Part shown: positions 32,868 to 41,603 of the stretch, in pieces
How the letters are laid out: the number at the start of each line of letters is the position of its first letter
Numbering within the stretch: position 1 is the first letter of the stretch
Source of the DNA: Pyrinomonas methylaliphatogenes
Lineage (GTDB): Bacteria > Acidobacteriota > Blastocatellia > Pyrinomonadales > Pyrinomonadaceae
Direction of reading: 5' to 3'
Length of the DNA: 64,000 nt
Assembly: GCF_000820845.2 (NCBI RefSeq)
Contig: NZ_CBXV010000002.1
Span: 372,001-436,000, forward strand
Notes under the pieces: model-generated
Databases searched by the model: none
What the model was told of the DNA's origin: nothing
What the model saw: only the letters and a program-made list of their open reading frames with translations
Program-made: the position numbers and the translations under genes

Positions 32868-35296
32868 CACGCGCCCTCCCGCGCGCGTTGGCGCGACGTT
32901 TCGAGACGCGCGATGATCTGTTCGAACCGCCGATCCTCGCGTAAAGGCGCGAGGTTCGGATCGGTGCGGAACCAAGGGAGATTCTCATTGCCGAGATCGA
33001 TGGAGCGTTCGAACCAGGCGAAAGCTTCGTCCCTCTCGCCTTCTAGGGCATAGGCGGAGGCGAGCCAGTAAGCGACATCCGGATCCGCTTGCGCAGCTTC
33101 ACGCACCCTTTCGGTCAGCATGGCGCGCGCCGCTTCGTGCTCGCACCGTGCGCTGAGAACGATCGCCAACAAAGGGCGAATGCCATCCATCTGCGGATGG
33201 CGCGCGAGCACTTCACGCAAGGTATCGGCGGCGACCTTCAACTCACCTCGGTAGTAGTGGATGAGCGCGCGGAAGGTCTTGATCAGCGGATGGTCCGGTT
33301 CAAGCGCGCTCCCCCGCGCAAGAGCCAGCAGGGCGTCGTCATATCGCCCTTGATACATGAAGATGCGCGCTCGATTGTAGCTTACGACGACCGCTTCCGC
33401 CGGATTCAAACGCAACATCCGATCATATTCGCGCAACGCTTCATCATATTCGCCATCGAGGCGATGGATCATCGCGCGGACGAAATGGACGCCGACATCG
33501 TTCGGCGCTTCGCGACGGAGGCGTTCGGCTTCGGCGCGCGCCTTCTCCTTCTCGCCGCGGGAGAGGAAGATGAAGACCATGTGCATGCGCGCTTCGATCA
33601 GCGTCGGCTCGATCTCGAGCGCGCGGATGAAAGCCTCCTCGGCGCGCGCGTAATCTTCCGGATTGCCCGATCCCTTGATGACGCGATTCGCGTAAGCCGC
33701 GCCCAATCCGGAATGGGCGAGCGCAAAACGCGGATCGAGTTCGGTGGCGCGCTCGAAGTGGTTGATGGCGGCGTTTAAATCTTCGCGCGCGAGCGTATGG
33801 TAGATGAAACGCCCTAAACGATCGCGCCCCTTCAAATATTCCTCATAGGCGTCGGCGCTCGGCATCGCATGCTCCAGCAGACCGATCTGCTCGTCCGTGC
33901 TCAACTCTATACTCAGCCGTTCGACGATCTGCTGGGCGATGCGATCCTGTATGGCGATGACATCGTCAGCCGAAGCGTCGATGCGATCGCTCCAGAGTAT
34001 CTCGCCGGTGGCGACGTCGAGCAATTGCGCGTTGACGCGGAAGCGCCTCTCAGAACGCAGGAATCCGGCATCGAGCACCGCATCGACGCCTAGCTCGCGA
34101 CCGACCTCGCGCGGATCGCGCGTTTGCCCTTGATACTTGGCGATGAACGAAGACGGTCGCACGATGAGCGAGCGTAAGCGCGCTAGCTCCGTGATGACCG
34201 CATCGGCGAGCGAGAACTCGTAGAAATCCACCGCCGGATCGTTGTTCAAGTTGCGAAAAGGGAGGATGGCGACGCTCTTGACCGTCTCACCTTGGCTCGG
34301 CGTCTGATCGGGCGTCCTCTTTAACGTAGAAGGGGATGGCTCTTTCGATCTCCCGATGAGCCTTCGCCACCAGTGGCGGATCGCCTCGCCGAAAGGCGTG
34401 CTGATGTGACGAGGCGCGACCGCCCCGATGAGATCCTCTTGGACCGGATCGGATGCTCCGAGTTCGCGCATCACAGCGCGCAAATCGTCGCGAAATTCGG
34501 TGATCGTCTGATAGCGATCTTTCGGATCCTTCGCCAACGCGCGATCCACGATCTGTTGCAAACGAGGCGGTACTGGCCCAGAGCGAAACTCGGCGATCGG
34601 ACGCGGCACGTCATGGAGGACGGCATAGCGCACTTCGACGCTCGTCTTGCCGCGAAAAGGCCATGTGCCTGTCAGCATCTCGTATAACAGCACGCCAGTC
34701 GAGAAGATGTCCGTGCGATGATCCGAAACCTGCCCGCGCGCCTGCTCCGGCGCCGCATAGGTCGCCGTCCCGTAGGGCACGCCGAGTTCCGTCAGATGGA
34801 GATCATGCGCGCTGCGCCCGCCCTCACTGAGAAGTTTAGCTAAACCGAAGTCGAGCACCTTGACCTGGCCCGATCTCATCACCATGACGTTGCCGGCTTT
34901 GATATCGCGGTGGATGATGCCGCGCGCGTGCGCAGCGGCCAGCGCATCCGCGACTTGAATGGCGATCGAAAGCGCGCTCCGCAATTCCAGCGGACGCCCG
35001 GCGACGAGCTGCCGCACGTTCTTCCCCTCGACGTACTGCATCACGATGAAATGCACGCCGTTCAGTTCGTAGAGGCCATAGATCGTGCAGATGTTCGGAT
35101 GGTCGAGCGCTGAAGCGAGCTGCGCCTCGCGCTCGAAGCGTTTGAGGCTAGCGGCGTTGGACGTCAATTCCGGCGCGAGCACTTTAATGACGACCGGGCG
35201 ATTTAGCCGCGTGTCGATCGCCTTATAGACCGTGCCCTGTCCGCCCGTGCCGAGCTTCTCCGTGATCTGGTAATTGAGCAGCTTTTGCCCAATCAT
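32867..35296 (-). CDS. Eukaryotic-like Ser/Thr protein kinase with TolB-like and TPR regions
   Basis: Kinase domain at residues about 9-270 with GTGGQGTVYKA, the lysine in VVIKVLAPEL, HRDIKAGN and DFGLAK, all catalytic residues present. Residues about 340-470 hold a TolB/FlgO-like segment (VKSVAILPFRNLNNDPAVDFYEF ... ILWSDRIDA) common in kinases and cyclases of Acidobacteria and Bacteroidetes. The rest is tandem TPRs (for example FALAHSGLGAAYANRV). No membrane helix is obvious, so it is likely cytoplasmic. Coupled by a one-base overlap to the phosphatase downstream. Confidence 0.9.
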   Translation of the reverse strand: MIGQKLLNYQITEKLGTGGQGTVYKAIDTRLNRPVVIKVLAPELTSNAASLKRFEREAQLASALDHPNICTIYGLYELNGVHFIVMQYVEGKNVRQLVAGRPLELRSALSIAIQVADALAAAHARGIIHRDIKAGNVMVMRSGQVKVLDFGLAKLLSEGGRSAHDLHLTELGVPYGTATYAAPEQARGQVSDHRTDIFSTGVLLYEMLTGTWPFRGKTSVEVRYAVLHDVPRPIAEFRSGPVPPRLQQIVDRALAKDPKDRYQTITEFRDDLRAVMRELGASDPVQEDLIGAVAPRHISTPFGEAIRHWWRRLIGRSKEPSPSTLKRTPDQTPSQGETVKSVAILPFRNLNNDPAVDFYEFSLADAVITELARLRSLIVRPSSFIAKYQGQTRDPREVGRELGVDAVLDAGFLRSERRFRVNAQLLDVATGEILWSDRIDASADDVIAIQDRIAQQIVERLSIELSTDEQIGLLEHAMPSADAYEEYLKGRDRLGRFIYHTLAREDLNAAINHFERATELDPRFALAHSGLGAAYANRVIKGSGNPEDYARAEEAFIRALEIEPTLIEARMHMVFIFLSRGEKEKARAEAERLRREAPNDVGVHFVRAMIHRLDGEYDEALREYDRMLRLNPAEAVVVSYNRARIFMYQGRYDDALLALARGSALEPDHPLIKTFRALIHYYRGELKVAADTLREVLARHPQMDGIRPLLAIVLSARCEHEAARAMLTERVREAAQADPDVAYWLASAYALEGERDEAFAWFERSIDLGNENLPWFRTDPNLAPLREDRRFEQIIARLETSRQRAREGA

Positions 35297-35401
35297 CTCG
35301 CAACCGGGGATTCAGCGCGAGCGCTGCGCTGAGAGGTCTAGGCTCCGATCCGCTCGACTTGCGCCTTCGCCAACTCACGGTTGGCTTCAATCGTGAACCG
35401 T

Positions 35402-35623
35402 TCAACCGCGCGGCGGATCGCCCCAGCCCGAACCGAGATAGACGCCATCCTGCACGATGCATGGCACGGTCGGATCGCCGCCCGAATAAGCGAGCATCTC
35501 AGCACGTCGCGCGCGATCGTTCTGCGCATCGTATTCGATGAAGGGGATGCCTTTAGCCGCGTAATACTCCTTGGCCTGCTGGCAATAAGGGCATCCCGGT
35601 TTGGTGTAAATGACAAGAGCCAT
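35402..35623 (-). CDS. Glutaredoxin
   Basis: 73 residues with MALVIYTKPGCPYCQQAKEYY (active site CPYC) and the cis-Pro region TVPCIVQDG. A small dithiol glutaredoxin acting in cytoplasmic disulfide exchange. Divergent from the flavoprotein at 35775, which may share its redox network. Confidence 0.9.
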   Translation of the reverse strand: MALVIYTKPGCPYCQQAKEYYAAKGIPFIEYDAQNDRARRAEMLAYSGGDPTVPCIVQDGVYLGSGWGDPPRG

Positions 35624-35695
35624 GCTTTTACCTTCCCCCGCGAAACCGATAGTTTATCAACGATGCCGCGAGTTTGCACCTTAGCTTAAGCGCCC

Positions 35696-35724
35696 TTCAC
35701 GCGAAAGCCGGATCTCGCCATAAT
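35696..35724 (+). promoter_or_regulatory. Sigma-70-type promoter for the 35775 flavoprotein
   Basis: TTCACG (35696-35701) and CATAAT (35719-35724) are 17 bases apart (4/6 and 5/6 matches), about 50 bases before the chosen start. Confidence 0.4.
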
Positions 35725-35774
35725 GCTTCGTGGGAAGCCGATTGAGCATGAGCGGGATCGAGGTGAATTCTCGA

Positions 35775-36689
35775 ATGGGAGCTGAAGCGATCATCATCGG
35801 AGCTGGTCCAGCCGGACTTTCCGCCGCATTGTGGTGCGCCGATCTTGGGATCGAAGCGCTCGTCCTCGAACGCCGCCCTGAGATCGGCGGGCAATTGCTC
35901 TGGATTCACAACGCGGTGAAGAACCATCTAGGTTCCACCGCTCAGAACGGGCGCGAACTGCGCGACAGGTTCGCCGCTCAACTCGCCACATTCGCCACGC
36001 CGATCCTACTGAACAGCGCAGTGGCCAAAGCCGATTTGACGGCGGGCAGGATCTGGTTGGAGAGCGGCGCACAGCACGAAGCGCGCTTCATCATCATCGC
36101 GACCGGGTTGCGCCGCAAGCGGTTGAACATCCCGGGCGAACGCGAATTCGAGGGGCGCGGCGTCGCCATTTCGGCCACCCGCGACCTCGACTCCTTCAGC
36201 GGCAAAAGGGTCTGCATCATCGGCGGCGGCGATGGCGCGGTCGAGAACGCGCTGATGCTTGCCGAGGTCGGCGCGCGCGTAACGCTCGTTCATCGGCGAG
36301 CTGAACTCCGCGCGCGCCGCCAATTCATCGAGCGGTTGCATCAAAAGCCCAATATCGAACTCATCACCGAAGCCGTAGCGCTTCGCATCCTCGGCGAACA
36401 GACTGTAAAGGGCTTGGAGATCGAACGGCGAGGCGTGCGCCTGACTTTGCCGACCGACGCCGTCCTGATCCGCATCGGTTTCGCGCCGAACACCGAGCTC
36501 TTCCGCGAGCAACTCGAACTCGACGCTCAAGGTTACGTGCGCGTCAATCGCGAACTCGAAACGACGATCGAGAACGTCTTCGCCATCGGCGATATCAGCA
36601 ACCCATCAGCCCCAACGATCAGCGGGGCCATTGGCGATGGGGCGACCGTCGCCAAAGTGATCGCCGAGCGCATGAGGCATCAAACCTGA
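35775..36689 (+). CDS. Thioredoxin-reductase-like flavoprotein lacking the redox CxxC
   Basis: Two-dinucleotide-domain reductase: FAD motif IIIGAGPAGLSAAL at the N-terminus, NAD(P) motif CIIGGGDGAVENALMLAEVG near residue 155, and FAIGDISNP near the C-terminus. Where thioredoxin reductase has CAxC the sequence reads AISATRDLDSF, so it cannot pass electrons through an internal disulfide. That is the pattern of TrxR-like ferredoxin-NADP reductases and YpdA-like enzymes. The GAGGTG site at 35760-35765 favours ATG 35775 over 35730 or 35748. 304 residues. Confidence 0.83.
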   Translation: MGAEAIIIGAGPAGLSAALWCADLGIEALVLERRPEIGGQLLWIHNAVKNHLGSTAQNGRELRDRFAAQLATFATPILLNSAVAKADLTAGRIWLESGAQHEARFIIIATGLRRKRLNIPGEREFEGRGVAISATRDLDSFSGKRVCIIGGGDGAVENALMLAEVGARVTLVHRRAELRARRQFIERLHQKPNIELITEAVALRILGEQTVKGLEIERRGVRLTLPTDAVLIRIGFAPNTELFREQLELDAQGYVRVNRELETTIENVFAIGDISNPSAPTISGAIGDGATVAKVIAERMRHQT

Positions 36690-37060
36690 TCCGGATATCC
36701 GCCTTCGTTCGCGCCGGAGCCTTTTGCGAGACAGCGCGCGCACAGTTCGCCTTCCAATGCGCGTTTTCGCTCCTCGCGCTGTTTTTCGGGCGTCCCCGAA
36801 GCGAACGCTTCGAACAGAGCGTAAGGCGTCGCCGAAACCAAACGCAACTCCCACGCTTCAAATCCGCCGCGCGCTGGCCGCGCAAACCACATCGCATCGA
36901 GCGGGAAGTCGCGCACCGGCGAGCTTTCGAAGATGGGTTCGCCCGATTCCGCGATCAACTGCGCGCGCGTCTCCGGTCGCATCAAGACTTCGCGCAACTG
37001 CCACCCGTGTTTGCGGTAAGTCTCCAACGTTCGCTGAAAAAGCTCCAAAGGATTCGTCAT
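36680..37060 (-). CDS. Hypothetical protein (126 aa)
   Basis: A soluble protein without recognised domains. A CARC pair near the C-terminus (ELCARCLAKG) could bind a metal. It overlaps the flavoprotein gene tail to tail by ten bases. N-terminal MTNPLELFQRTLETYRKHGW is helical. Orphan in this context. Confidence 0.6.
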   Translation of the reverse strand: MTNPLELFQRTLETYRKHGWQLREVLMRPETRAQLIAESGEPIFESSPVRDFPLDAMWFARPARGGFEAWELRLVSATPYALFEAFASGTPEKQREERKRALEGELCARCLAKGSGANEGGYPDQV

Positions 37061-37206
37061 CTATCTTCGCCCTTTGACAGCATGAGCTCTAAAGCTCCTC
37101 TCCGCATTAATGAGCCGATTCAATATTGGCCTAAAGTCGAGTCACGGCCAAGCCACACGACGTTGACCTGCAGCCCATCGCCCTCTATCATGCTCACGCT
37201 AATCCG

Positions 37207-38031
37207 ATGGGCGATAAGACGAAAGAGCGCACCGCGCCATTCTATCTCGCCTTAGAAGAGGCGCTTCGCCGTCGCGGCTTGACGCTAAATGAGGTCTGTC
37301 CGCCCGATGACGCGCTAGCCCGGCGCGCGCTGGAAGAATATGGCGCGATCTTCCTCGCTTGCGAAAGGGTCTGCGTACCGCACCGCGTCATCTTCCGAGA
37401 CGAGGCCGAGGTCGGCGACTTTCAGCAGCGCGCTGGAGCGCGAACCGAGATCTTCGGCGGCGTCCCGGTCACGCTACAGCCAGCCGCGATGGAAGCGCTG
37501 ATACTCGCCCGCGAGGAGTTACAAGGAGCGGGGCTTGACCTTACGCCGCGCGGCGGGCTCGAAGCTTCGCGTCGGACCTACTCTGACACGCTGCGCCTAT
37601 GGCAATCGCGCGTTCTGCCGGCGCTTCGCCACTGGACCGACCAGGGGCGCCTTCTGCCCGAAGAGGCGGAGAGGATAAGGCGCTTGTCCCCGCACGAACA
37701 AGCGATGATCATCCTCGATTATGAGGCGCGCGGGCTTTTTTTCAGCAAATGCTTCTCCAAACCGATCATGCGTTCGGTGGCGCTTCCCGGCGCTTCCCAA
37801 CACTTGACGATGCTCGCCCTCGACATTAACGAATTCCAAGATGCGCGCGTAAGGCACGTATTGATGCGCCACGGATGGTTTCAGACCGTGCTCGACGACC
37901 TGCCGCATTTCACTTTCCTGGGCTTGGAAGAGAACGAATTGCCGCATCATGGGTTAAAATCGATCCGTTCTGCCGACCAGATCTTCTGGACGCCAGATTT
38001 AGGTGATGAAAACGTTTCGATCGACTCGTAA
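37207..38031 (+). CDS. M15/VanY-like metallopeptidase-fold protein
   Basis: 274 residues. The C-terminal third has SVALPGASQHLTMLALDINEFQ followed about 35 residues later by DLPHFTFLG, matching the His-Asp...His zinc ligands of the VanY/M15 D,D-carboxypeptidase fold (SxHxxxxAxD ... HF). The N-terminal part is helical and unrecognised, with no signal peptide or membrane helix visible, which is unusual for a peptidoglycan enzyme. Export would need an unseen route. Confidence 0.6.
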   Translation: MGDKTKERTAPFYLALEEALRRRGLTLNEVCPPDDALARRALEEYGAIFLACERVCVPHRVIFRDEAEVGDFQQRAGARTEIFGGVPVTLQPAAMEALILAREELQGAGLDLTPRGGLEASRRTYSDTLRLWQSRVLPALRHWTDQGRLLPEEAERIRRLSPHEQAMIILDYEARGLFFSKCFSKPIMRSVALPGASQHLTMLALDINEFQDARVRHVLMRHGWFQTVLDDLPHFTFLGLEENELPHHGLKSIRSADQIFWTPDLGDENVSIDS

Positions 38032-38042
38032 GGAGAACGGAG

Positions 38043-38528
38043 ATGGCTTATTGCGCCGCTTGTGGGACGGAGAACGCAGAAGGGCTGCGCTATTGCATCC
38101 GTTGCGGAGCGATGCTGCCGCCGCAACCGGGAACTTGGCGCATGACTGAAGAAGGACAACGAACACAGCACGGCTCCGTCAACCAAACCTCGCCTCCGCT
38201 TACCTATCAACCGCAGGTGCCGCCACAATATCGAGCATCTGATGGCGAACCGATCCATCCGGCGATCCCGGCGCTGATCAGCTTCATCTTTCCGGGGCTT
38301 GGGCTCCTGTTCGTGCCGAACAAGGTCGGGTTGGCTATAGCGATCTTCATCGGCTATGCCGTCGGGATAACCATCTATAGCATAGTCGCCGCTCTTCTCC
38401 TCTTCGTTGGAGTCGGCCTATGTCTGTTTTTGTTCATCCCGGTCATCAACGTCCTCATCGCTTTGCACTCTTACGATGAGGCGGCTAAAGCATCAAACGG
38501 TAAGTATCAACCCATTCTCTTCAAGTAG
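38043..38528 (+). CDS. Zinc-ribbon membrane protein
   Basis: N-terminal zinc ribbon (MAYCAACGTENAEGLRYCIRCGAML) followed by a polar linker and two to three membrane helices (IPALISFIFPGLGLLFV, IAIFIGYAVGITIYSIVAALLLFVGVG). The architecture occurs in small bacterial proteins of unknown function. It lies 11 bases after the M15-like gene and 4 bases before the DUF2085 gene, so an operon is likely. Confidence 0.72.
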   Translation: MAYCAACGTENAEGLRYCIRCGAMLPPQPGTWRMTEEGQRTQHGSVNQTSPPLTYQPQVPPQYRASDGEPIHPAIPALISFIFPGLGLLFVPNKVGLAIAIFIGYAVGITIYSIVAALLLFVGVGLCLFLFIPVINVLIALHSYDEAAKASNGKYQPILFK

Positions 38529-38532
38529 GGCG

Positions 38533-38964
38533 ATGCTCTTCAGCATCACGCACAGCTTATACCATGCCTTGATGGCGCTCGGCAGCCTCGTCTGCCATCA
38601 GGCGCCGGAGCGCTCGCCTCATCTATGGCATGTGCAGATACCGCTTTGCTGGCGCTGCAGCGGCATACTCTTTGGATCTTTGGCGCTCGTCGCCTCGACC
38701 ATCGTTTGCCGGCGGCTGCCCCCGCTTCGCCTGAGCCTCGCTTTCGCCCTGCTGATGCCGCTCGATGTCGTGGGCGCGATCTTTGGCTTGTGGAAAGGGC
38801 TGAACGCGGCGCGCTTCATCACCGGCACCCTGTGGGGCGTTTTCGGCACGAGCGCCATCTTGCAGCTCGCGCTCCGTCCAAAGCGAAATGAACCGGCTCC
38901 GCCAAACAGGCCTCTGGAGCTTGAATCCCAAACATCTCTCCCGCCGTTTACGCCATCAAATTAA
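38533..38964 (+). CDS. DUF2085 membrane protein
   Basis: The diagnostic pattern CHQAPERS...PLCWRCSGILFG is present near residues 20-45, followed by membrane helices (LSLAFALLMPLDVVGAIFGLW). The ATG at 38533 is four bases after the previous stop. The function of DUF2085 proteins is unknown; the Cys-rich N-terminus suggests metal or redox chemistry at the membrane. Confidence 0.78.
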   Translation: MLFSITHSLYHALMALGSLVCHQAPERSPHLWHVQIPLCWRCSGILFGSLALVASTIVCRRLPPLRLSLAFALLMPLDVVGAIFGLWKGLNAARFITGTLWGVFGTSAILQLALRPKRNEPAPPNRPLELESQTSLPPFTPSN

Positions 38965-39144
38965 CGCGATCGGCACCGCCATTTATTCCGCCGATCGAGC
39001 CGTGCTAAACTTGCGCGCAACAAGCGCCCACAAACGCACGAGCGCTTCCCATCTTCCCCCCTCTGCGTTTGCGGGAAGAGTTTTACGCAGAGCCGCCCTC
39101 CATTCCCTGGAGAGCGACCCTTGATCCCGACTAGAGGGTCAGAC

Positions 39145-40596
39145 ATGGAAGTTCCGCAGATCATCGCCGGACGGTTCCGTATCGAACGTGAGATCGGGTG
39201 CGGGGGGATGGGCACCGTCTACCGCGCGACGCATATCGCGCTGGAGAGGACCGTCGCCATCAAGATCCTCAAATCGGAGTTCTCGGCGTGTAAAGATGTC
39301 GCCGAGCGGATACTGCGCGAAGCGCGGACGATGGCGCGACTTCGCCATCCACACGCCGCTATGGTCTTCGACGTCGGCCAGCTAGACGATGGGCGCCCTT
39401 TCATCGTCATGGAGCATGTCGAAGGTCAAACGCTCGCCGAACGCATCGCGCGCGAACGCAAGCTCGCTCCGGCGACGGCAGTGAAGATCGCCGCAGAGAT
39501 CTGCGAAGCGTTGGCCGAAGCCCATTCGCTGGGGATCGTGCATCGCGATTTGAAACCTTCAAATATCATACTGAGCGCGCGCGGCGCAGTCGTGCTCGAT
39601 TTCGGCGTCGCGAAAGTCCTCCAAACTTCGACGGAAGCGACGCGCACACACGCGACCACGGAGTCCGGGATCATCCTCGGCACGCCGCGCTACATGTCGC
39701 CCGAACAATGCATGGATCTGCCGGTCGGGCCGGCCAGCGATCTTTACAGCCTCGGCGTCATCCTCTACGAAATGCTGGCCGGACGCCCGCCCTTCATTGA
39801 TCCTCTGCCATCGGTCGTGCTGGTCAAGCAGGCGACCGCGCCGCCGCCGCCGCTGCCGCGTTTTCGCGCCGATCTACCGCCAGCCCTCGTGCGCACAGTG
39901 CACGCGCTTCTGGCTAAGGATCCAAACGATCGTCCGAGATCAGCAAACGAAGCGCGTCTACTGCTTCAAAAGAGCATCGCCACGCGAAGCTCCGAAAGCG
40001 GCTCATTTCCGCTCGCCTCGACCATAGATTTTTTGAACGAAAAGCGCTCGCTCCCTTTTCGCCTCTTCTGCTTTCTTGCGATCGCACTCGCGTTGAGCGG
40101 CGCCTTTTTCGTACGCGCTACCGATGATGAGAACGGGCCGGACCAGGCGCATCACCCTCGCCCTCAGACGCTCGCGCAGCATCAACCGAACTCCACTCCC
40201 ATTCAAACCAACTCGGATGACGCCCCGCCACAACGATCTGCGTTCACCTCGCTCTCCCTGACGACGCGCCACGGCAGCCCCTATTTGGAGATCGCAGAGG
40301 ATGAGGGAAGAGGCGTAAAGCGCATCAGGCTCGGCGATACGACTTGGCGGACTGCGCATTGGCGTGTGGGCTTTACTGACGTAGACGGCGACGGCGAATA
40401 CGAAGTGCTATGCACGGGCGAGCGCAAGGACGGGCGCGCGCGTCGTTATGTGCTTTACGTTCCGCGCAAGCGGCGCGCCTTCAGCCTCCAAGTCAAAGCG
40501 AATGCGCTTGAAAATCGCTCGCCCAGCCCTCCCGACGTAGCGCGCTTACGACTTTTGAGCGAGAAGGCCCAGAAAGCTCGTCCGGCTTCGAATTAG
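39145..40596 (+). CDS. Membrane-anchored eukaryotic-like Ser/Thr protein kinase
   Basis: Kinase domain at residues about 8-275: GCGGMGTVYRAT, VAIKILKSE, VHRDLKPSNII and LDFGVAK are intact. A single membrane helix (LFCFLAIALALSGAFFV, near residue 310) leads to an extracytoplasmic sensor of about 150 residues with an FG-GAP-like turn (FTDVDGDGEYEVL). GAGGG before ATG 39145 fixes the start; a TTG at 39121 is in frame. It overlaps the DUF2227 gene tail to tail by four bases. Confidence 0.9.
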   Translation: MEVPQIIAGRFRIEREIGCGGMGTVYRATHIALERTVAIKILKSEFSACKDVAERILREARTMARLRHPHAAMVFDVGQLDDGRPFIVMEHVEGQTLAERIARERKLAPATAVKIAAEICEALAEAHSLGIVHRDLKPSNIILSARGAVVLDFGVAKVLQTSTEATRTHATTESGIILGTPRYMSPEQCMDLPVGPASDLYSLGVILYEMLAGRPPFIDPLPSVVLVKQATAPPPPLPRFRADLPPALVRTVHALLAKDPNDRPRSANEARLLLQKSIATRSSESGSFPLASTIDFLNEKRSLPFRLFCFLAIALALSGAFFVRATDDENGPDQAHHPRPQTLAQHQPNSTPIQTNSDDAPPQRSAFTSLSLTTRHGSPYLEIAEDEGRGVKRIRLGDTTWRTAHWRVGFTDVDGDGEYEVLCTGERKDGRARRYVLYVPRKRRAFSLQVKANALENRSPSPPDVARLRLLSEKAQKARPASN

Positions 40597-41120
40597 AACA
40601 GGTCCAGCAACCTGCGCCCGATAGAACAGAGCACATCAAGTAGCGTGTGAAGAGCCGCTCCCCACCATAATCCGATGAACGCTGCCCAGATCGCGCGACG
40701 ATCGAGACGGGCATCGACATGATCCGCCAGCAACTGCCAAGCATGTAATAGATCGCTCAAATTCGACGCTTTTCCGGCAAAGAGGACCGAATGCAAGTAA
40801 AGCGCCGTGAAAGCTAACAGGACGACCATCCCCGTGAAATAGAAGACGCGGATGATCGCTCCGAAGAGGAGACCGTGCGACCAACGCGATCGATGCGCGA
40901 AGGCGATTCGATACGGCCACCAGATGAAGCGAAACGGCCCCCAGCGCCTGTATTGCCTTGAGGCGGTGTCGAGATCGGGACCGAACATGACCCCGCCGAA
41001 AAGCGTCGCGCCGACCACCAGCGCGCTCAGTGTCAGCTCGTGCGTCAGCGCCCAAGCGATGAAGGCCGTTGGTCCAAGAGAGAGGAGAGTGACCCGATCA
41101 TGAGTTCTTCCCGAGGGCAT
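40593..41120 (-). CDS. DUF2227-type metal-binding membrane protein
   Basis: His/Asp-rich membrane protein: MPSGRTHDRVTLL at the N-terminus, PDLDTASRQYRRWGPFRFIWWPYR, HRSRWSHGLL, then several membrane helices and LHTLLDVL near the end. This set of His and Asp residues is characteristic of DUF2227 putative metal-binding proteins. 175 residues. The role is unknown. Confidence 0.8.
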   Translation of the reverse strand: MPSGRTHDRVTLLSLGPTAFIAWALTHELTLSALVVGATLFGGVMFGPDLDTASRQYRRWGPFRFIWWPYRIAFAHRSRWSHGLLFGAIIRVFYFTGMVVLLAFTALYLHSVLFAGKASNLSDLLHAWQLLADHVDARLDRRAIWAAFIGLWWGAALHTLLDVLCSIGRRLLDLF

Positions 41121-41159
41121 CGCTACTTCGCGCTCATTTTGGAAGATTCATGTGACCCA

Positions 41160-41588
41160 TCATTCGGAAGACAGGAAACTGTTGCTTCGCGCCGTATGAT
41201 CGAAAGAGTACTGGTAGGTGAAGCCGGGCAATCGAATCGGCTTGACGAATTGCACATGGGCCTCCATGCGACCGCCGCTCTGCTGAGCTTTAATCACCGC
41301 GTCTGGGGGGACGCCATATTGCTCGCTACCAGCTCTTATCTCTTTAACCACCCAATCCGCCGTCTTCCCCGTCGCCGCGGCGATATTGACCTTCTCCTGC
41401 ATGAAATCTTTGAAACCGTAGGCCTGAATGGCTACGGGCACATACTGCATCAGGGAGTAAGCCGCCAGACCGATCAACGCCATGACGATGACGAATTTCA
41501 ACATCGCTCCGCCGCGTTCGCACGATGTGTGCGCTCTCGAAGCTCCCGAACCCTCACCGCTTCTTTTCACGCCAAGCGCTCGGTTCAT
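41160..41588 (-). CDS. Single-pass membrane protein of unknown function
   Basis: A basic polar N-terminus, one membrane helix (MLKFVIVMALIGLAAYSL, around residue 30-48) and an extracytoplasmic domain of about 95 residues (AATGKTADWVVKEIRAGSEQY ... MEAHVQFVKPIRLPGF). The layout resembles DUF4845-type proteins. GGAGGAG just upstream supports ATG 41588 over the ATG at 41603. It lies 15 bases after aroB. Confidence 0.6.
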   Translation of the reverse strand: MNRALGVKRSGEGSGASRAHTSCERGGAMLKFVIVMALIGLAAYSLMQYVPVAIQAYGFKDFMQEKVNIAAATGKTADWVVKEIRAGSEQYGVPPDAVIKAQQSGGRMEAHVQFVKPIRLPGFTYQYSFDHTARSNSFLSSE

Positions 41589-41603
41589 GTGAATCTCCTC
41601 CAT

